DNA of 63,655 nucleotides, taken from assembly GCA_014649155.1 (NCBI GenBank), contig BMSM01000036.1, positions 1-63,655 on the forward strand, given 5' to 3'. The notes under the pieces are model-generated. The model saw only the letters and a list, made by a program, of their open reading frames with translations. It had not been told where the DNA came from and did not search any database. Within the stretch, counting starts at the first letter, position 1; every line of letters begins with the position of its first letter. This document shows, piece after piece, positions 8,867 to 17,577 of this stretch. This stretch comes from Streptomyces griseoviridis. GTDB lineage: Bacteria; Actinomycetota; Actinomycetes; Streptomycetales; Streptomycetaceae. A program made the position numbers and the translations under genes.

Positions 8867-10414
8867 TCAGCCGGTGCTCGCGTTGTACAGCTTGTCGCCG
8901 CTGTAGACAGCGGTGACGGTCTTGCCGGACCACTGGGACGCGGCGCCGCGGAGAACGGCATGACCGCCGCTGAGCTTGACGGGCTTGCCCAGGTCGACGC
9001 CGTCGGCCTTGAACTGGACGGTGCCGGTCGCGGTGGCGGGTTCACTTGACGCGGGGGTGACGGTGGCGGTCAGCTTCGAGGTGCCGGTCGTCACCGCGGT
9101 GGTGGTGGCGCGGAAACCGACCCGGGTGAGGAAGTCGTGCAGGGTCTGCTGCCAGAACGCCCAGGTGTGGCCGCCGCTGGCCGAGTAGTAGGTGAAGGGG
9201 ACGCCGGCGTTGATGAGGCCCTCGCGCTCGGTGATGGCGGTCATCATGGGCGCGTTGCCGCCGAGATCCTGCTGGCCGATGGCGAGGTGGATGCCGAGAA
9301 CCTTCTTCAGGGCGGGGTCCTTGTAGGCGTCGTCGATCGGGGTGTTGCCCTGGCCGGTGACTGTGACGGCGGGCGCTCCGGAGGCCGGGGACCAGACGCC
9401 GATGTAGCCGAAGGCGGTGGTGTCCTTGAAGAGGAAGTTGTTGGCCTGGGTGCCGTAGGCGCTGGTGCCGGCGAAGGCGCGGTCGGCGGCGCCGGTGCCG
9501 ACGTTGTAGTGCGCTTCGACGTACGGCAGCACGGTGCCGGTGATCTCCGTGGTGTAGCTGCCGGAGGTGAGACCGCTCCCGTTGGGCATGACCACGATGG
9601 CGGGCTGCACCCTGCCGGAGGCGATCAGGTTGTCGACTATCTGCCGGAGCCGGCCGCGGGTGGACCAGGCGATCTCGTTCTCGCCGCCGCCGTGGCTGAG
9701 GACCAACACCGGGTACGGGGTGGAGCGCTTCGCGTTGTAGCCGGGCGGGGTGTAGACGGCCAACTGGTGATCGCCGGTGGTGGTGTTGGCGGTCGGATAG
9801 GTGACCTCGGTGAGCTTGCCCTGCTTGGATGCCGGGGCGTCCGCCGTGTACGAGAGGTCGGCGGTGCCGAACCTCTCGTCGGAGGGCACGTACACCTGGC
9901 TGAACACGGCGGACGAACCGGTATCGTTCCAGGCCGGGTTGGCGGGGTCGGTCTTCGCGGTGCAGCCACTGAGCGTGGCGGAGGCGCAGTCCGCGTAGAA
10001 CTGGTAGTCGAAGGTGCCTGAAGGCAGCGGCACGGTGTAGGACCAGACGCCGGTCTTGGCGTCCTTGGTCATCGAGGCCACCGGCCATGCCTCGCCCGGC
10101 TGATTGGGCGACTGGAGGGGGAAATCACCGGGTCCCCAGTCAGTGATGGCGACGGCATCGGCGTTCTTGGGGTCGGTGCTTGTGGACTCCGTGGACGCGA
10201 ACGACCAGGTGCCCTTGATACGCATCGAGGTCGCCGCGGAATCCTTGACGCGGAAGGTGACCTCGTAGCCGGTGGGGCCCGTCCCCGTATGCGTCACGGT
10301 GAGGCCGAGGGCTGCGGGGGAAGCCTGGCTCGGCGAGCCGACGGTCGCCAGTGTGGCGGCCAGGGCGAGGCTGAGCATGAGGGGGGTGACGACTCTGCGC
10401 GTAATTCTGGGCAT
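8867..10414 (-). CDS. secreted Fes/esterase-D family esterase with C-terminal Ig-like domain
   Basis: 515 aa: a signal peptide (MPRITRRVVTPLMLSLALAA), an N-terminal E-set/CBM48-like beta-sandwich (about 40-190), a PF00756-type esterase domain (about 200-430) and a C-terminal bacterial Ig-like domain (TGTVQFKADG, TAVYSGD). The esterase has YTPPGYN, SHGGGENE, VVMPNG and nucleophile Ser318 in GTSAYG, with a catalytic His in SGGHTW. Feruloyl and acetylxylan esterases of this architecture act on plant polysaccharides. It is divergent from tannase 2, with operator-like sites between. A paralogue lies at 12874. Confidence 0.85.
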   Translation of the reverse strand: MPRITRRVVTPLMLSLALAATLATVGSPSQASPAALGLTVTHTGTGPTGYEVTFRVKDSAATSMRIKGTWSFASTESTSTDPKNADAVAITDWGPGDFPLQSPNQPGEAWPVASMTKDAKTGVWSYTVPLPSGTFDYQFYADCASATLSGCTAKTDPANPAWNDTGSSAVFSQVYVPSDERFGTADLSYTADAPASKQGKLTEVTYPTANTTTGDHQLAVYTPPGYNAKRSTPYPVLVLSHGGGENEIAWSTRGRLRQIVDNLIASGRVQPAIVVMPNGSGLTSGSYTTEITGTVLPYVEAHYNVGTGAADRAFAGTSAYGTQANNFLFKDTTAFGYIGVWSPASGAPAVTVTGQGNTPIDDAYKDPALKKVLGIHLAIGQQDLGGNAPMMTAITEREGLINAGVPFTYYSASGGHTWAFWQQTLHDFLTRVGFRATTTAVTTGTSKLTATVTPASSEPATATGTVQFKADGVDLGKPVKLSGGHAVLRGAASQWSGKTVTAVYSGDKLYNASTG

Positions 10415-10719
10415 GGGCGGCTCTTTCGAGTACACGCGGGGACAGTGACGTCCGGCGCAGGTGGCCGTCCGCAGGCTGCGGACACCGAGCACGACGGGGT
10501 GGGCGGAGGACGTTCCGTTCCCTCTCATCGGAAACAGAGTGGGGTCAGAACGTCGTCACGAGCCGGGGGCGACTGGGAGGGCGAGTCCTGCGGACTGCGT
10601 CGGGCTGCGCGACCGCGCACTCTGGCGGTACGAGCGGCGTCGCTGAATGTGCTGCTTGTATTCGGAGGTTGAACGATCGTGGTGTCGAGCGTCGTATTTT
10701 TAATCCTTCTGAAATCAAC

Positions 10720-10729
10720 CTGTCAACAG
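10720..10729. promoter_or_regulatory. putative GntR/FCD-type operator, site 3
   Basis: CTGT-CA-ACAG is a perfect inverted repeat carrying the TGTCAACA core, in the 590-base divergent region between the esterase (start 10414) and tannase 2 (start 11005). Confidence 0.5.
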
Positions 10730-10837
10730 ATCGAGCAACGCCCGGGGAAAGTCACAGCGAGACTCGCCCGTCAGCCCCCAGGGCAGAGCCGCTCCCAGTT
10801 GTCGGCCGGGAACGAGGGCCCCACAAAGGTCGACGAA

Positions 10838-10849
10838 ATTGTTGACATG
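10838..10849. promoter_or_regulatory. putative GntR/FCD-type operator, site 4
   Basis: ATTGT-TG-ACATG, read on the minus strand, gives TGTCAACAATTTCG, a 14-base match to site 1 at 3186-3199. It lies about 155 bases upstream of tannase 2. Apart from sites 3 and 4, I see nothing else in 10415-11004. Confidence 0.5.
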
Positions 10850-11004
10850 AGCCGGGGGCGGACTTACGTTCGCTGAGCCCCGGCCGCGACCTGCCCGGTT
10901 ACGGCCGCACCGGCGCCGCTGCGGGCGACACAACCGCTCTTCACACCTCCGGAGCCCGCACGACGGAAGACAGCCGTCACCTGTCGCAGCACGAAGGGAC
11001 AGCC

Positions 11005-12573
11005 ATGCAACACAGATTCGCGCACCGAAGGACGGTTCTGAGGGGAATCGGTGCCGTGGCGGGCGCCGTCGCGGCAGGCGGTCTCACCGCCACCGGCGCT
11101 CAGGCGTCCCCGGCGGCGCGGACGACCGGCGTAGGCCGGCCGCACTCCCTCGTCTTCGACAAGACCGCCTACACCCTCCGGACGGCCGTCCTCCCGTCCG
11201 CCGACGGCGGGACGAAGGAGGTCACCTACCGCTTTTACGCACCGACCACCTACGTCACCGACCCGTTGGACGCAGCTCATCAAAGCCTTGTCATCAGCGT
11301 GCCCGTCGCGATCGACGGCCGGAAGGTGAACACCGAACGCGCCCCGATCGTCTTCGCGAACTGGGTCGGCGGTTACTTCCCCGTCAGCGTCGCCGAGGCC
11401 ACCGGTGTGGGCGAAGGCATCATGGAGATGCCGAACGGCCAGGTGCTGGAGAACAACGGCAACGACACCAACCTCCCCAAGCTCGCCCTGGCGGCCGGCT
11501 ACGTGGTCGTCGAGCCCGGCGCCCGCGGACGTACCCTCGTCGACGGCGAAGGTGTCTACTACGGCACGGCCCCTGCCGTCATCGTCGACCTGAAGGCCGC
11601 GGTCCGCTACCTGCGCGCCAACAAGGGCCTGGTCCCGGGAGACACCGACCGGATCGTCTCCACCGGCACCAGCGCCGGCGGCGCCATGTCCGCCCTGCTT
11701 GGCGCCTCCGGCGACAGCCCCCTGTACGCCGGGCATCTCCGGCAGCTTGGTGCGGCGGACGCGAGCGACGCCGTGTTCGCCGCGGCCGCCTGGTGCCCGA
11801 TCACCGATCTCGAACACGCCGACATGGCCTACGAGTGGTGCTGGGGAGAGGCGCAACTGTCGTCCACGGGCACGCTCGTCGACCAGAACCTGTCCAGGGA
11901 ACTGCGCGCGGCGTTCGCCGAGTACCAGGCTTCTCTGCGGGTCGATGGGCTGGGCGGCTTCGGCCGGCTGTCGGCCCGCAACTACGACGACTACCTTCTG
12001 AAGACCTATCTCCAGCCCGCCGCCACGGCTCATCTCTCCGGGCTGTCCTCCGACGCACGGTCGGCCTATCTGGCCGACCGTCCGGCCATCCAGTGGAACG
12101 GCAAGCGGGCGTCGTTCACCTGGGACGCCTACCTCGCGCATATGGGCGGCCGCAACAAGAACGTCCCGTCGTTCGACGGCTTCGGGCTCACCACGGGCGA
12201 GAACAACCTCTTCGGCAAGGGCACCGTCAGCGCCCGCCACTTCACCCGGTACGGCCTGGACCACGACACGACGGGACTCGGCGCGGACCGTCTCGACAAG
12301 GACATCCCCGAGACGCTCGCCCTGATGAACCCCATGCACTTCATCCGGCGACGCCACGCGGGCCGGTCCCGGCACTGGTGGATCCGGCTGGGCACCAGCG
12401 ACCCCCACACCTCGCTGACCGTCGTCGGCAACCTCGCCGCGTCCCTCTCCGGACTCGGCGACCACGTGAACTCCGCCATGTACTGGGACGCCGGCCACGC
12501 CACCAACCGGGACCCCGCCGCCTTCCTGCGCTGGATCGCCGAGGTGACCGGCTCACCAGCCACGCACCGCTGA
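11005..12573 (+). CDS. secreted subtype B tannase, paralogue of 3383-5014
   Basis: 522 aa with a twin-arginine-like signal (HRRTVLRGIGAVAGAVAAGG). It shares the full subtype B signature with the first tannase: FANWVGGYFP, GYVVVEPGARGRT, nucleophile Ser223 in GTSAGGAMSALLGASGDSP, CPITDLEHAD, GENNLFGKG, GTSDPHTS and His498 in DAGHATN. It lacks the low-complexity insert. The start has GAAGGGACAG just upstream. The likely role is hydrolysis of galloyl esters outside the cell. The gene is followed, 300 bases later, by an esterase gene in the same direction; 12574-12873 holds nothing I can name. Confidence 0.88.
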   Translation: MQHRFAHRRTVLRGIGAVAGAVAAGGLTATGAQASPAARTTGVGRPHSLVFDKTAYTLRTAVLPSADGGTKEVTYRFYAPTTYVTDPLDAAHQSLVISVPVAIDGRKVNTERAPIVFANWVGGYFPVSVAEATGVGEGIMEMPNGQVLENNGNDTNLPKLALAAGYVVVEPGARGRTLVDGEGVYYGTAPAVIVDLKAAVRYLRANKGLVPGDTDRIVSTGTSAGGAMSALLGASGDSPLYAGHLRQLGAADASDAVFAAAAWCPITDLEHADMAYEWCWGEAQLSSTGTLVDQNLSRELRAAFAEYQASLRVDGLGGFGRLSARNYDDYLLKTYLQPAATAHLSGLSSDARSAYLADRPAIQWNGKRASFTWDAYLAHMGGRNKNVPSFDGFGLTTGENNLFGKGTVSARHFTRYGLDHDTTGLGADRLDKDIPETLALMNPMHFIRRRHAGRSRHWWIRLGTSDPHTSLTVVGNLAASLSGLGDHVNSAMYWDAGHATNRDPAAFLRWIAEVTGSPATHR

Positions 12574-12873
12574 CACCGACGCCCGCACATCCTCGCCTCG
12601 GAAACTCCTCAGCCGACTCCCGAAGGGCCGGCCCTCCAGGGAGAGCAGGACAACCGCTGGGGGTCATCGCCGCATGCGGCTCCACTGCGACCGCCGCCCT
12701 CGCCGCCGGCATCCCGCCGGATCACACCGTCGGTCCCGGTCCCGACGCCCGCGGCCGGCGCCGACCGCACGGGCACCGGCCCAGTAGCCCGGCCGAAGCG
12801 AAGAAGCGAGCGCCATCCTCCACACCCGGTGTCCGCAGCGGCCACCCAGCTACCTCGACAGGATGGAAGTCGC

Positions 12874-14280
12874 ATGTCCATGACCAGACGCGAGGCTGCC
12901 CGCGCGGTGGCCGCCACCGCTGGCAGCGTCTCACTCGCCGGCCTGACACTCGGAGCCTCACCCGCCTCCGCGGTGGTGCAGGGCCGTGGCAGCACATCGG
13001 AGAAGAGCTCCCGCAAGAAGCCTGGACCTCTGGTACGGCACACCGGCAAGGGAGCCACCGGGTACGAGGTCACCTTCCGTTACTACGCTCCGACCGCCAA
13101 ACGTGTTCAGCTCAAGGGCGAGTGGTATTTCGAGCGGCCGAGCGAACTCGCCGAACGCCTCACCGGCCCCGACCACCTCGTGCAGACCCCGGGTCTGCTG
13201 CCCCGGCAGTGGCGGCCGGGCGACGTCCCCGCCGCTCACCCCAACTCCACCAGCCCCCTGTGGCCGGTCGTCGATATGGCCAAGGGCCGCGACGGGGTGT
13301 GGACCTACACCACACCCCTGCCGGGCGGTGTCTACACGTACGGCTTCTTCGTCGACGCACAGGCCGACTCCACCACGACGACCGGGCAGCTGCCCGACCC
13401 GGGCAACCCGACCTGGAACGTGACCGACGGTGTCGCCGACGGCAGGGCCGTCGACCGCAGTCAGATCTACGTGCCGTCCGACCCGGAGTTCAACGGGGCC
13501 GATCACTCCTGGCAGGGCCCGACTCGCGGCAAACGTGGGAAACTGCGCCACGTCACCTACGCCTCACCCGGTCACGTCGTGCCCGCCGACACCAACTACC
13601 TCGTCGTGTACACCCCGCCCGGCTACGACCCGAAACGTAGCAAGCCCTATCCGACGCTCTACCTCAGCCACGGCGGAGGGGAGGACGAGATGGGCTGGAG
13701 CACCCAGGGCGACCTGGCCGACATCATGGACAACCTCATCAACTCCGGTGAGGTACAGCCGATGGTCGTCGTCATGCCGAACGCGACTGGCTACGCGAGT
13801 TCGGCGGCGGACCAGCAGGAGCACCGCACCGACCTGATCGACCGGGTGTTCCCCTACGTCGAGGAGCACTACAACGTGTCGTCCTCGGCGGCCGACAGGG
13901 CCTACACCGGACTGTCCGCGGGCGGCATGCGCACGGTCTTCCTCCTCCTCCACAACACCGAACAATTCGGCTACTACGGAATCATGAGCGCGGGGCTGCC
14001 GCCCGGCACCACGTTCACCGAAGCGCAGGTCACCGCCATGAAACAGGTGTCGGTCTACCTCGGCTGTGGCTGGCAGGACCCCATCAACGCCGGATTCTCA
14101 ACGCTCCACCGCGGCCCGTTCCGGGCCGTGCGGGATCTCACCGAAGCCGGCGTTCACGTACAGACCGACTTCATCGACGGCGGACACTCCTGGCACGTCT
14201 GGCGCATTCTGCTCAAGGACTTCCTGACCCGCGTGGCCTTCCTGCCACCGACCTCGGCTTCCGTTACTTGGGGTGCTTGA
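12874..14280 (+). CDS. secreted Fes/esterase-D family esterase
   Basis: 468 aa. A twin-arginine-like signal (MTRREAARAVAATAGSVSLA) precedes an E-set beta-domain (FRYYAPTAKRVQLKGEW, PLPGGVYTYGFFVD) and an esterase domain with YTPPGYDPKRS, SHGGGEDEMGW, VVMPNATG, nucleophile Ser348 in GLSAGG and His in DGGHSWHVW. It is close to the esterase at 8867-10414 but has a standard elbow and no Ig-like tail. The ATG at 12874 was chosen because GGATGGAAG precedes it; an ATG 45 bases upstream lacks a signal context. Probably a feruloyl/acetyl-type polysaccharide esterase; substrate inferred. Confidence 0.85.
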   Translation: MSMTRREAARAVAATAGSVSLAGLTLGASPASAVVQGRGSTSEKSSRKKPGPLVRHTGKGATGYEVTFRYYAPTAKRVQLKGEWYFERPSELAERLTGPDHLVQTPGLLPRQWRPGDVPAAHPNSTSPLWPVVDMAKGRDGVWTYTTPLPGGVYTYGFFVDAQADSTTTTGQLPDPGNPTWNVTDGVADGRAVDRSQIYVPSDPEFNGADHSWQGPTRGKRGKLRHVTYASPGHVVPADTNYLVVYTPPGYDPKRSKPYPTLYLSHGGGEDEMGWSTQGDLADIMDNLINSGEVQPMVVVMPNATGYASSAADQQEHRTDLIDRVFPYVEEHYNVSSSAADRAYTGLSAGGMRTVFLLLHNTEQFGYYGIMSAGLPPGTTFTEAQVTAMKQVSVYLGCGWQDPINAGFSTLHRGPFRAVRDLTEAGVHVQTDFIDGGHSWHVWRILLKDFLTRVAFLPPTSASVTWGA

Positions 14281-14504
14281 CCTCCTTCGGACGCTGACCC
14301 GCACACCTTGCGCTCGTCGGCCGTCGAGCCCGCGAGAACGACAGTGTCATCGTTGCTCTCGCTCCGGCCGGTCCCGGACGCTCCCTGATGGATCTGGTCA
14401 AGGCCGGAGCGCAGTGGGCGCGAACGGGTGAGCCCGAGCTGAGCACGCGAGCGACTGCCGGGTCAGCACCGTGTGGCACCGAGATGTGAGCCGATCAGCG
14501 CAAA

Positions 14505-14544
14505 CCGTGCTGTGCCCCCCGGGGAGGGGGAGGGCCCAGCACGG
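14505..14544. terminator. putative bidirectional terminator hairpin
   Basis: CCGTGCTG (14505-14512) pairs with CAGCACGG (14537-14544), extended inward by GCCC/GGGC. It lies between the converging genes ending at 14280 and 14772. The remaining bases of this 490-base gap hold no gene I can support. Confidence 0.5.
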
Positions 14545-14771
14545 TGCAGGCCGCTACGGAACGGCTGCCCGGGATGTGGGCGCGACGGCCCGGGAGGTCG
14601 TGGACGGCCCGGTGCTGCTCACCCGCGCCGAAGGCACGGCCGGCGGGCGGCGAGTCAGCTCGCCAGGGCATCGATCCGGCCGGCGCACGGGGTAGGACAA
14701 CACTTCGCGCTACCACGAGAAACAGGGACCTGTCGCCATTGTCCCGGACGTGCACTGTCGTGCTCGGCTTG

Positions 14772-15464
14772 TCACTTGAGCCGGCCGGCGGCCCAGAGCA
14801 CTCCGCCCCGGACGTGCTCGATGAACGCCGCGTCCTTGTAGGCGTCTGCCGCATGCCCGAGGGCTGTATAGAAGACGCGTCCGTCCCCATGGTGCCGACA
14901 CCAGGCTATGGGGTGGTCCGTTCCCATCCCGCCGCCGGTGTAGGAGGATTCGTCTACGACTGCCAGGATGCGCGAGGTTCCTCGTGGACTGGTGTCGAAG
15001 TCGTACCACTCGTCCTCGAATTCCCAGACCGTGGGGAGATGCCGTGTGGCAGGGTGATCCGCGTCCTCGACCAGCGCCATGCCTGGCTGGTAGTCCGGGT
15101 GCCGGGTGAACCGTGCTTTCAGGAAGTCGCCGTAGCCGGGCCACCCGTACTCGGTGCAAGCGGCTGAGTGGATGCCGACGAAGCCTCCTCCCGACTCCAC
15201 GTACCTGGTCAAATGTGTCCGTCCGGCCGGGTTGAGAACGTCTCCGCTGGTGGACAGGAAAACGACCGCTTCGAACCCTTCCAGGCCGCCCTCGAAGGAT
15301 GCGGGGTCTTCGGTGTGCACCATGTCGATGCCCACCATCGAGCGCAACGCTGCCACGGCCTCGGGTATCGAGGCGTGACGGAACGCGGTGGTACGGGTGT
15401 ACACGAGCACACGGCAGTCCATGGTGTCCCTGTCGACCAGCGGGTTTTCAAGGTTGAGCGGCAC
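14772..15464 (-). CDS. ThuA-domain protein (trehalose utilisation family)
   Basis: 230 aa, no signal peptide. It matches the ThuA/glutamine-amidotransferase-like fold: RVLVYTRTTAFRHASI, TEDPASF, VVFLSTSGDVLN, FVGIHSAACTEYGWPGYGDFLKARFTRHP and HHGDGRVFYTALGHAADAYKD. The family's biochemical role is poorly defined; members accompany sugar and inositol catabolism genes. The GTG at 15464 overlaps the end of the GH42-like gene by 17 bases, pointing to translational coupling; an ATG at 15422 is an alternative. It is the last gene of the operon that starts with the ABC importer. Confidence 0.85.
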   Translation of the reverse strand: MPLNLENPLVDRDTMDCRVLVYTRTTAFRHASIPEAVAALRSMVGIDMVHTEDPASFEGGLEGFEAVVFLSTSGDVLNPAGRTHLTRYVESGGGFVGIHSAACTEYGWPGYGDFLKARFTRHPDYQPGMALVEDADHPATRHLPTVWEFEDEWYDFDTSPRGTSRILAVVDESSYTGGGMGTDHPIAWCRHHGDGRVFYTALGHAADAYKDAAFIEHVRGGVLWAAGRLK

Positions 15465-17544
15465 GGGTTCTGTGCTGCTTCAGCTCGACGCAGACGGCCG
15501 AGTGCGGGGCGAGTCGCCGAGTGAAGTCGGCGTCCTGGGCGATCGCGCCTCGGGTGTCGAGCGCTCCCAGGTCGACGGGGGTGGACCGGTGGTTGACGAT
15601 CACGGCTCTGGTGCCGAAGACGGCCACTTCGACACCCTTGGCCGGCGGGAGGAGAGCTGTGGGGGCGGGCCCGGCCAGTACCCCGACGGGAGTGCGGTGC
15701 AGGAGCACCAGGGGGTGCATCTCGCGCTTGCCGTAGCGGGGAGGGACGATGGGCATCGACTCACGGCAGTAGGAGTAGCCGTACTGGAAGCCGAAGGAAT
15801 AGACATTTCCGGCGCCCCAGGATGTCTGTGAGATCGCCGTCTCCTGTGAGTTCAGATACGCGGCCAGGGGCTCTCCGCTCGTGAAGGTGACGGTCGACCA
15901 GCCGTGGGGGATGACCTCCTCGTCGCTCCAGGCGAAGCAGTCGAAGTCGATGTCCGATTCCTGGATGTCGAAGGCGCGGCGCGCGAGTTCACACGAGGGG
16001 CCGTGCCAGGTGGTTCCCCCCGCGGCGGTCCACTCGCGCACAGCGTTTTCGAGGGCGGCGTTGTCGCCGAGGTCATAGAGGGAGTTCGTGGGAACGACGA
16101 GGTGCTGGTAGTGAGCCAGGGTTCCGTCGGTCACTTGATCGGGGTGGATGATGTCGACGTGCCAGCCCAGGTCGGTGAACTGCTGGTACCAGCCGAGCAG
16201 GTCCATCCGGTGCCGGCCGCCGTGGTCGAGTTCCACGGGTTCGTACAGGCTCATCTCGGCGGGGAAGAGGAGGGCGACCTGGCGGGTCCGGGGTTCCGTG
16301 AGCAGGGGCATCACCTCGGCGGCCCATGTCATGCCGGTGCGCAGGGAATCCTTGAAGAGGGGGTCCGTACGGAAGAGCACGCCTCCGTCGTCCAGACCGC
16401 TGTAGCCGTAGATGTGGAGGCCGCGGGCGCCGGCGGCTACCTGGGTTGCGATGGCCTCTGCCGGAGGCACGGTCCGGTAGACGTCCGTGTTGACGTGCCG
16501 GCCGAGGTACAGACCGGCGGTGAACGGTGCGAACCCGTTCGCCGCGCGGGCGATGGATCCCTCCACGCTGACCACGGAGGCGTCGGCTCGGTTCTCCGCG
16601 TTCAGCGGGGCGGTGATGAACAGGACTCCGTCCAGGTGCCGGGCGCACCGGTAGACGTCCAGGGCGCGCTGGCCGGTCTGCCAGTCACGTTGTCGTGGCG
16701 GGTTGAAGAAGTACCCCCACTGGTGGAGCACCGGTTCGGCGAAGACATCGAGGTCGTTCCAGTGGCTGCGCATCGTGGCGAGGTAGTCGTCGAGGACGTC
16801 GGCGAGGTAGGTCTGGTTGTCGATCCACCGGTGGAAGTCGGGGGTCCGGCGTGCGAAGTCCTCGTGGCCGGGGAGGGCGCAGCCCACCCAGTTCAGTTCG
16901 TCGGGCCGCAGCCAGTACGTGTGGGGCTCGAGGTCGTCGAACGAGGTGGCTCGCAGTGCATAGCGTTCGTTGAGGTGCTTGATGTCGTCGTTATAGCGGT
17001 CCGCGAGCCAGGTCAGGTAGTGCCGCCGTCCCTCGGCGTCGAAGCTCGGTTTGGCGATGGGGTCGAACATGGTCTGGACGACGGTGCGTCCGTCCGAGGC
17101 GCGTCGCATGCCGGAGCCGTAGAGCTTCAGCAGGCCCCGCACATGATCGACCATGGTGGCCTGCGCCGCCGGCGACCAGTACTTGTAGGTGCCCATCGGC
17201 CGGCCGTCGGGCAGGACGGCTTCCTCGCCGCGCACGGGCGGCACGTCGCGGATGGTCGGGTACAGGTTGTCGCCGCACAGGTACAGGGCCAGGGATGTGT
17301 AGTCCATGCCGCGGGCTGCGGCTTCGGCCATCATGAATTCCTGCATCGCTACATACTGGCTGGCCTCACCGCCTGCGTAACGGGCGAAGAAGTCCTCCCA
17401 GGGTTTCGAGTCCAGGTTGATGGCGTTGAAGCCGAGGTCGGCGATCTCGGCTATGCCACGCCGGGTGGCGTCGTAGTCGCTGTAGAAGGGCTCGAAGAAG
17501 TTGCCGAACCACATGCTGAGGAAGGGGCGTTCGGTGTTGTCCAT
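15448..17544 (-). CDS. GH42-like (clan GH-A) glycoside hydrolase
   Basis: 698 aa, cytoplasmic (no signal). The N-terminal ~400 residues look like a TIM barrel (SMWFGNFFEPFYSDY, GFNAINLDSKPW, DVFAEPVLHQWGYF, IYGYSGLDDGG). Next comes a class-I-GATase-like beta-galactosidase trimerisation domain (VALLFPAEMSLYEP, DLGWHVDIIHPDQV, YQHLVVPTNSLYDL), then a small beta domain. This order is that of GH42 beta-galactosidases, but the sequence is divergent and I could not place the catalytic pair with certainty; the Glu in FAEPV is a candidate. It lies 33 bases after the GH43 gene in the importer operon, so it probably processes imported oligosaccharides. Confidence 0.7.
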   Translation of the reverse strand: MDNTERPFLSMWFGNFFEPFYSDYDATRRGIAEIADLGFNAINLDSKPWEDFFARYAGGEASQYVAMQEFMMAEAAARGMDYTSLALYLCGDNLYPTIRDVPPVRGEEAVLPDGRPMGTYKYWSPAAQATMVDHVRGLLKLYGSGMRRASDGRTVVQTMFDPIAKPSFDAEGRRHYLTWLADRYNDDIKHLNERYALRATSFDDLEPHTYWLRPDELNWVGCALPGHEDFARRTPDFHRWIDNQTYLADVLDDYLATMRSHWNDLDVFAEPVLHQWGYFFNPPRQRDWQTGQRALDVYRCARHLDGVLFITAPLNAENRADASVVSVEGSIARAANGFAPFTAGLYLGRHVNTDVYRTVPPAEAIATQVAAGARGLHIYGYSGLDDGGVLFRTDPLFKDSLRTGMTWAAEVMPLLTEPRTRQVALLFPAEMSLYEPVELDHGGRHRMDLLGWYQQFTDLGWHVDIIHPDQVTDGTLAHYQHLVVPTNSLYDLGDNAALENAVREWTAAGGTTWHGPSCELARRAFDIQESDIDFDCFAWSDEEVIPHGWSTVTFTSGEPLAAYLNSQETAISQTSWGAGNVYSFGFQYGYSYCRESMPIVPPRYGKREMHPLVLLHRTPVGVLAGPAPTALLPPAKGVEVAVFGTRAVIVNHRSTPVDLGALDTRGAIAQDADFTRRLAPHSAVCVELKQHRTRAAQP

Positions 17545-17577
17545 GTCCTTCTCGTAGGTGGAGGGGCCGTTGTGGGG

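Noticed and set aside
14281..14490. Plus-strand reading LALVGRRARENDSVIVALAP after the esterase
   Set aside because: Looks codon-biased but has no start or recognisable family; could be a gene scrap.
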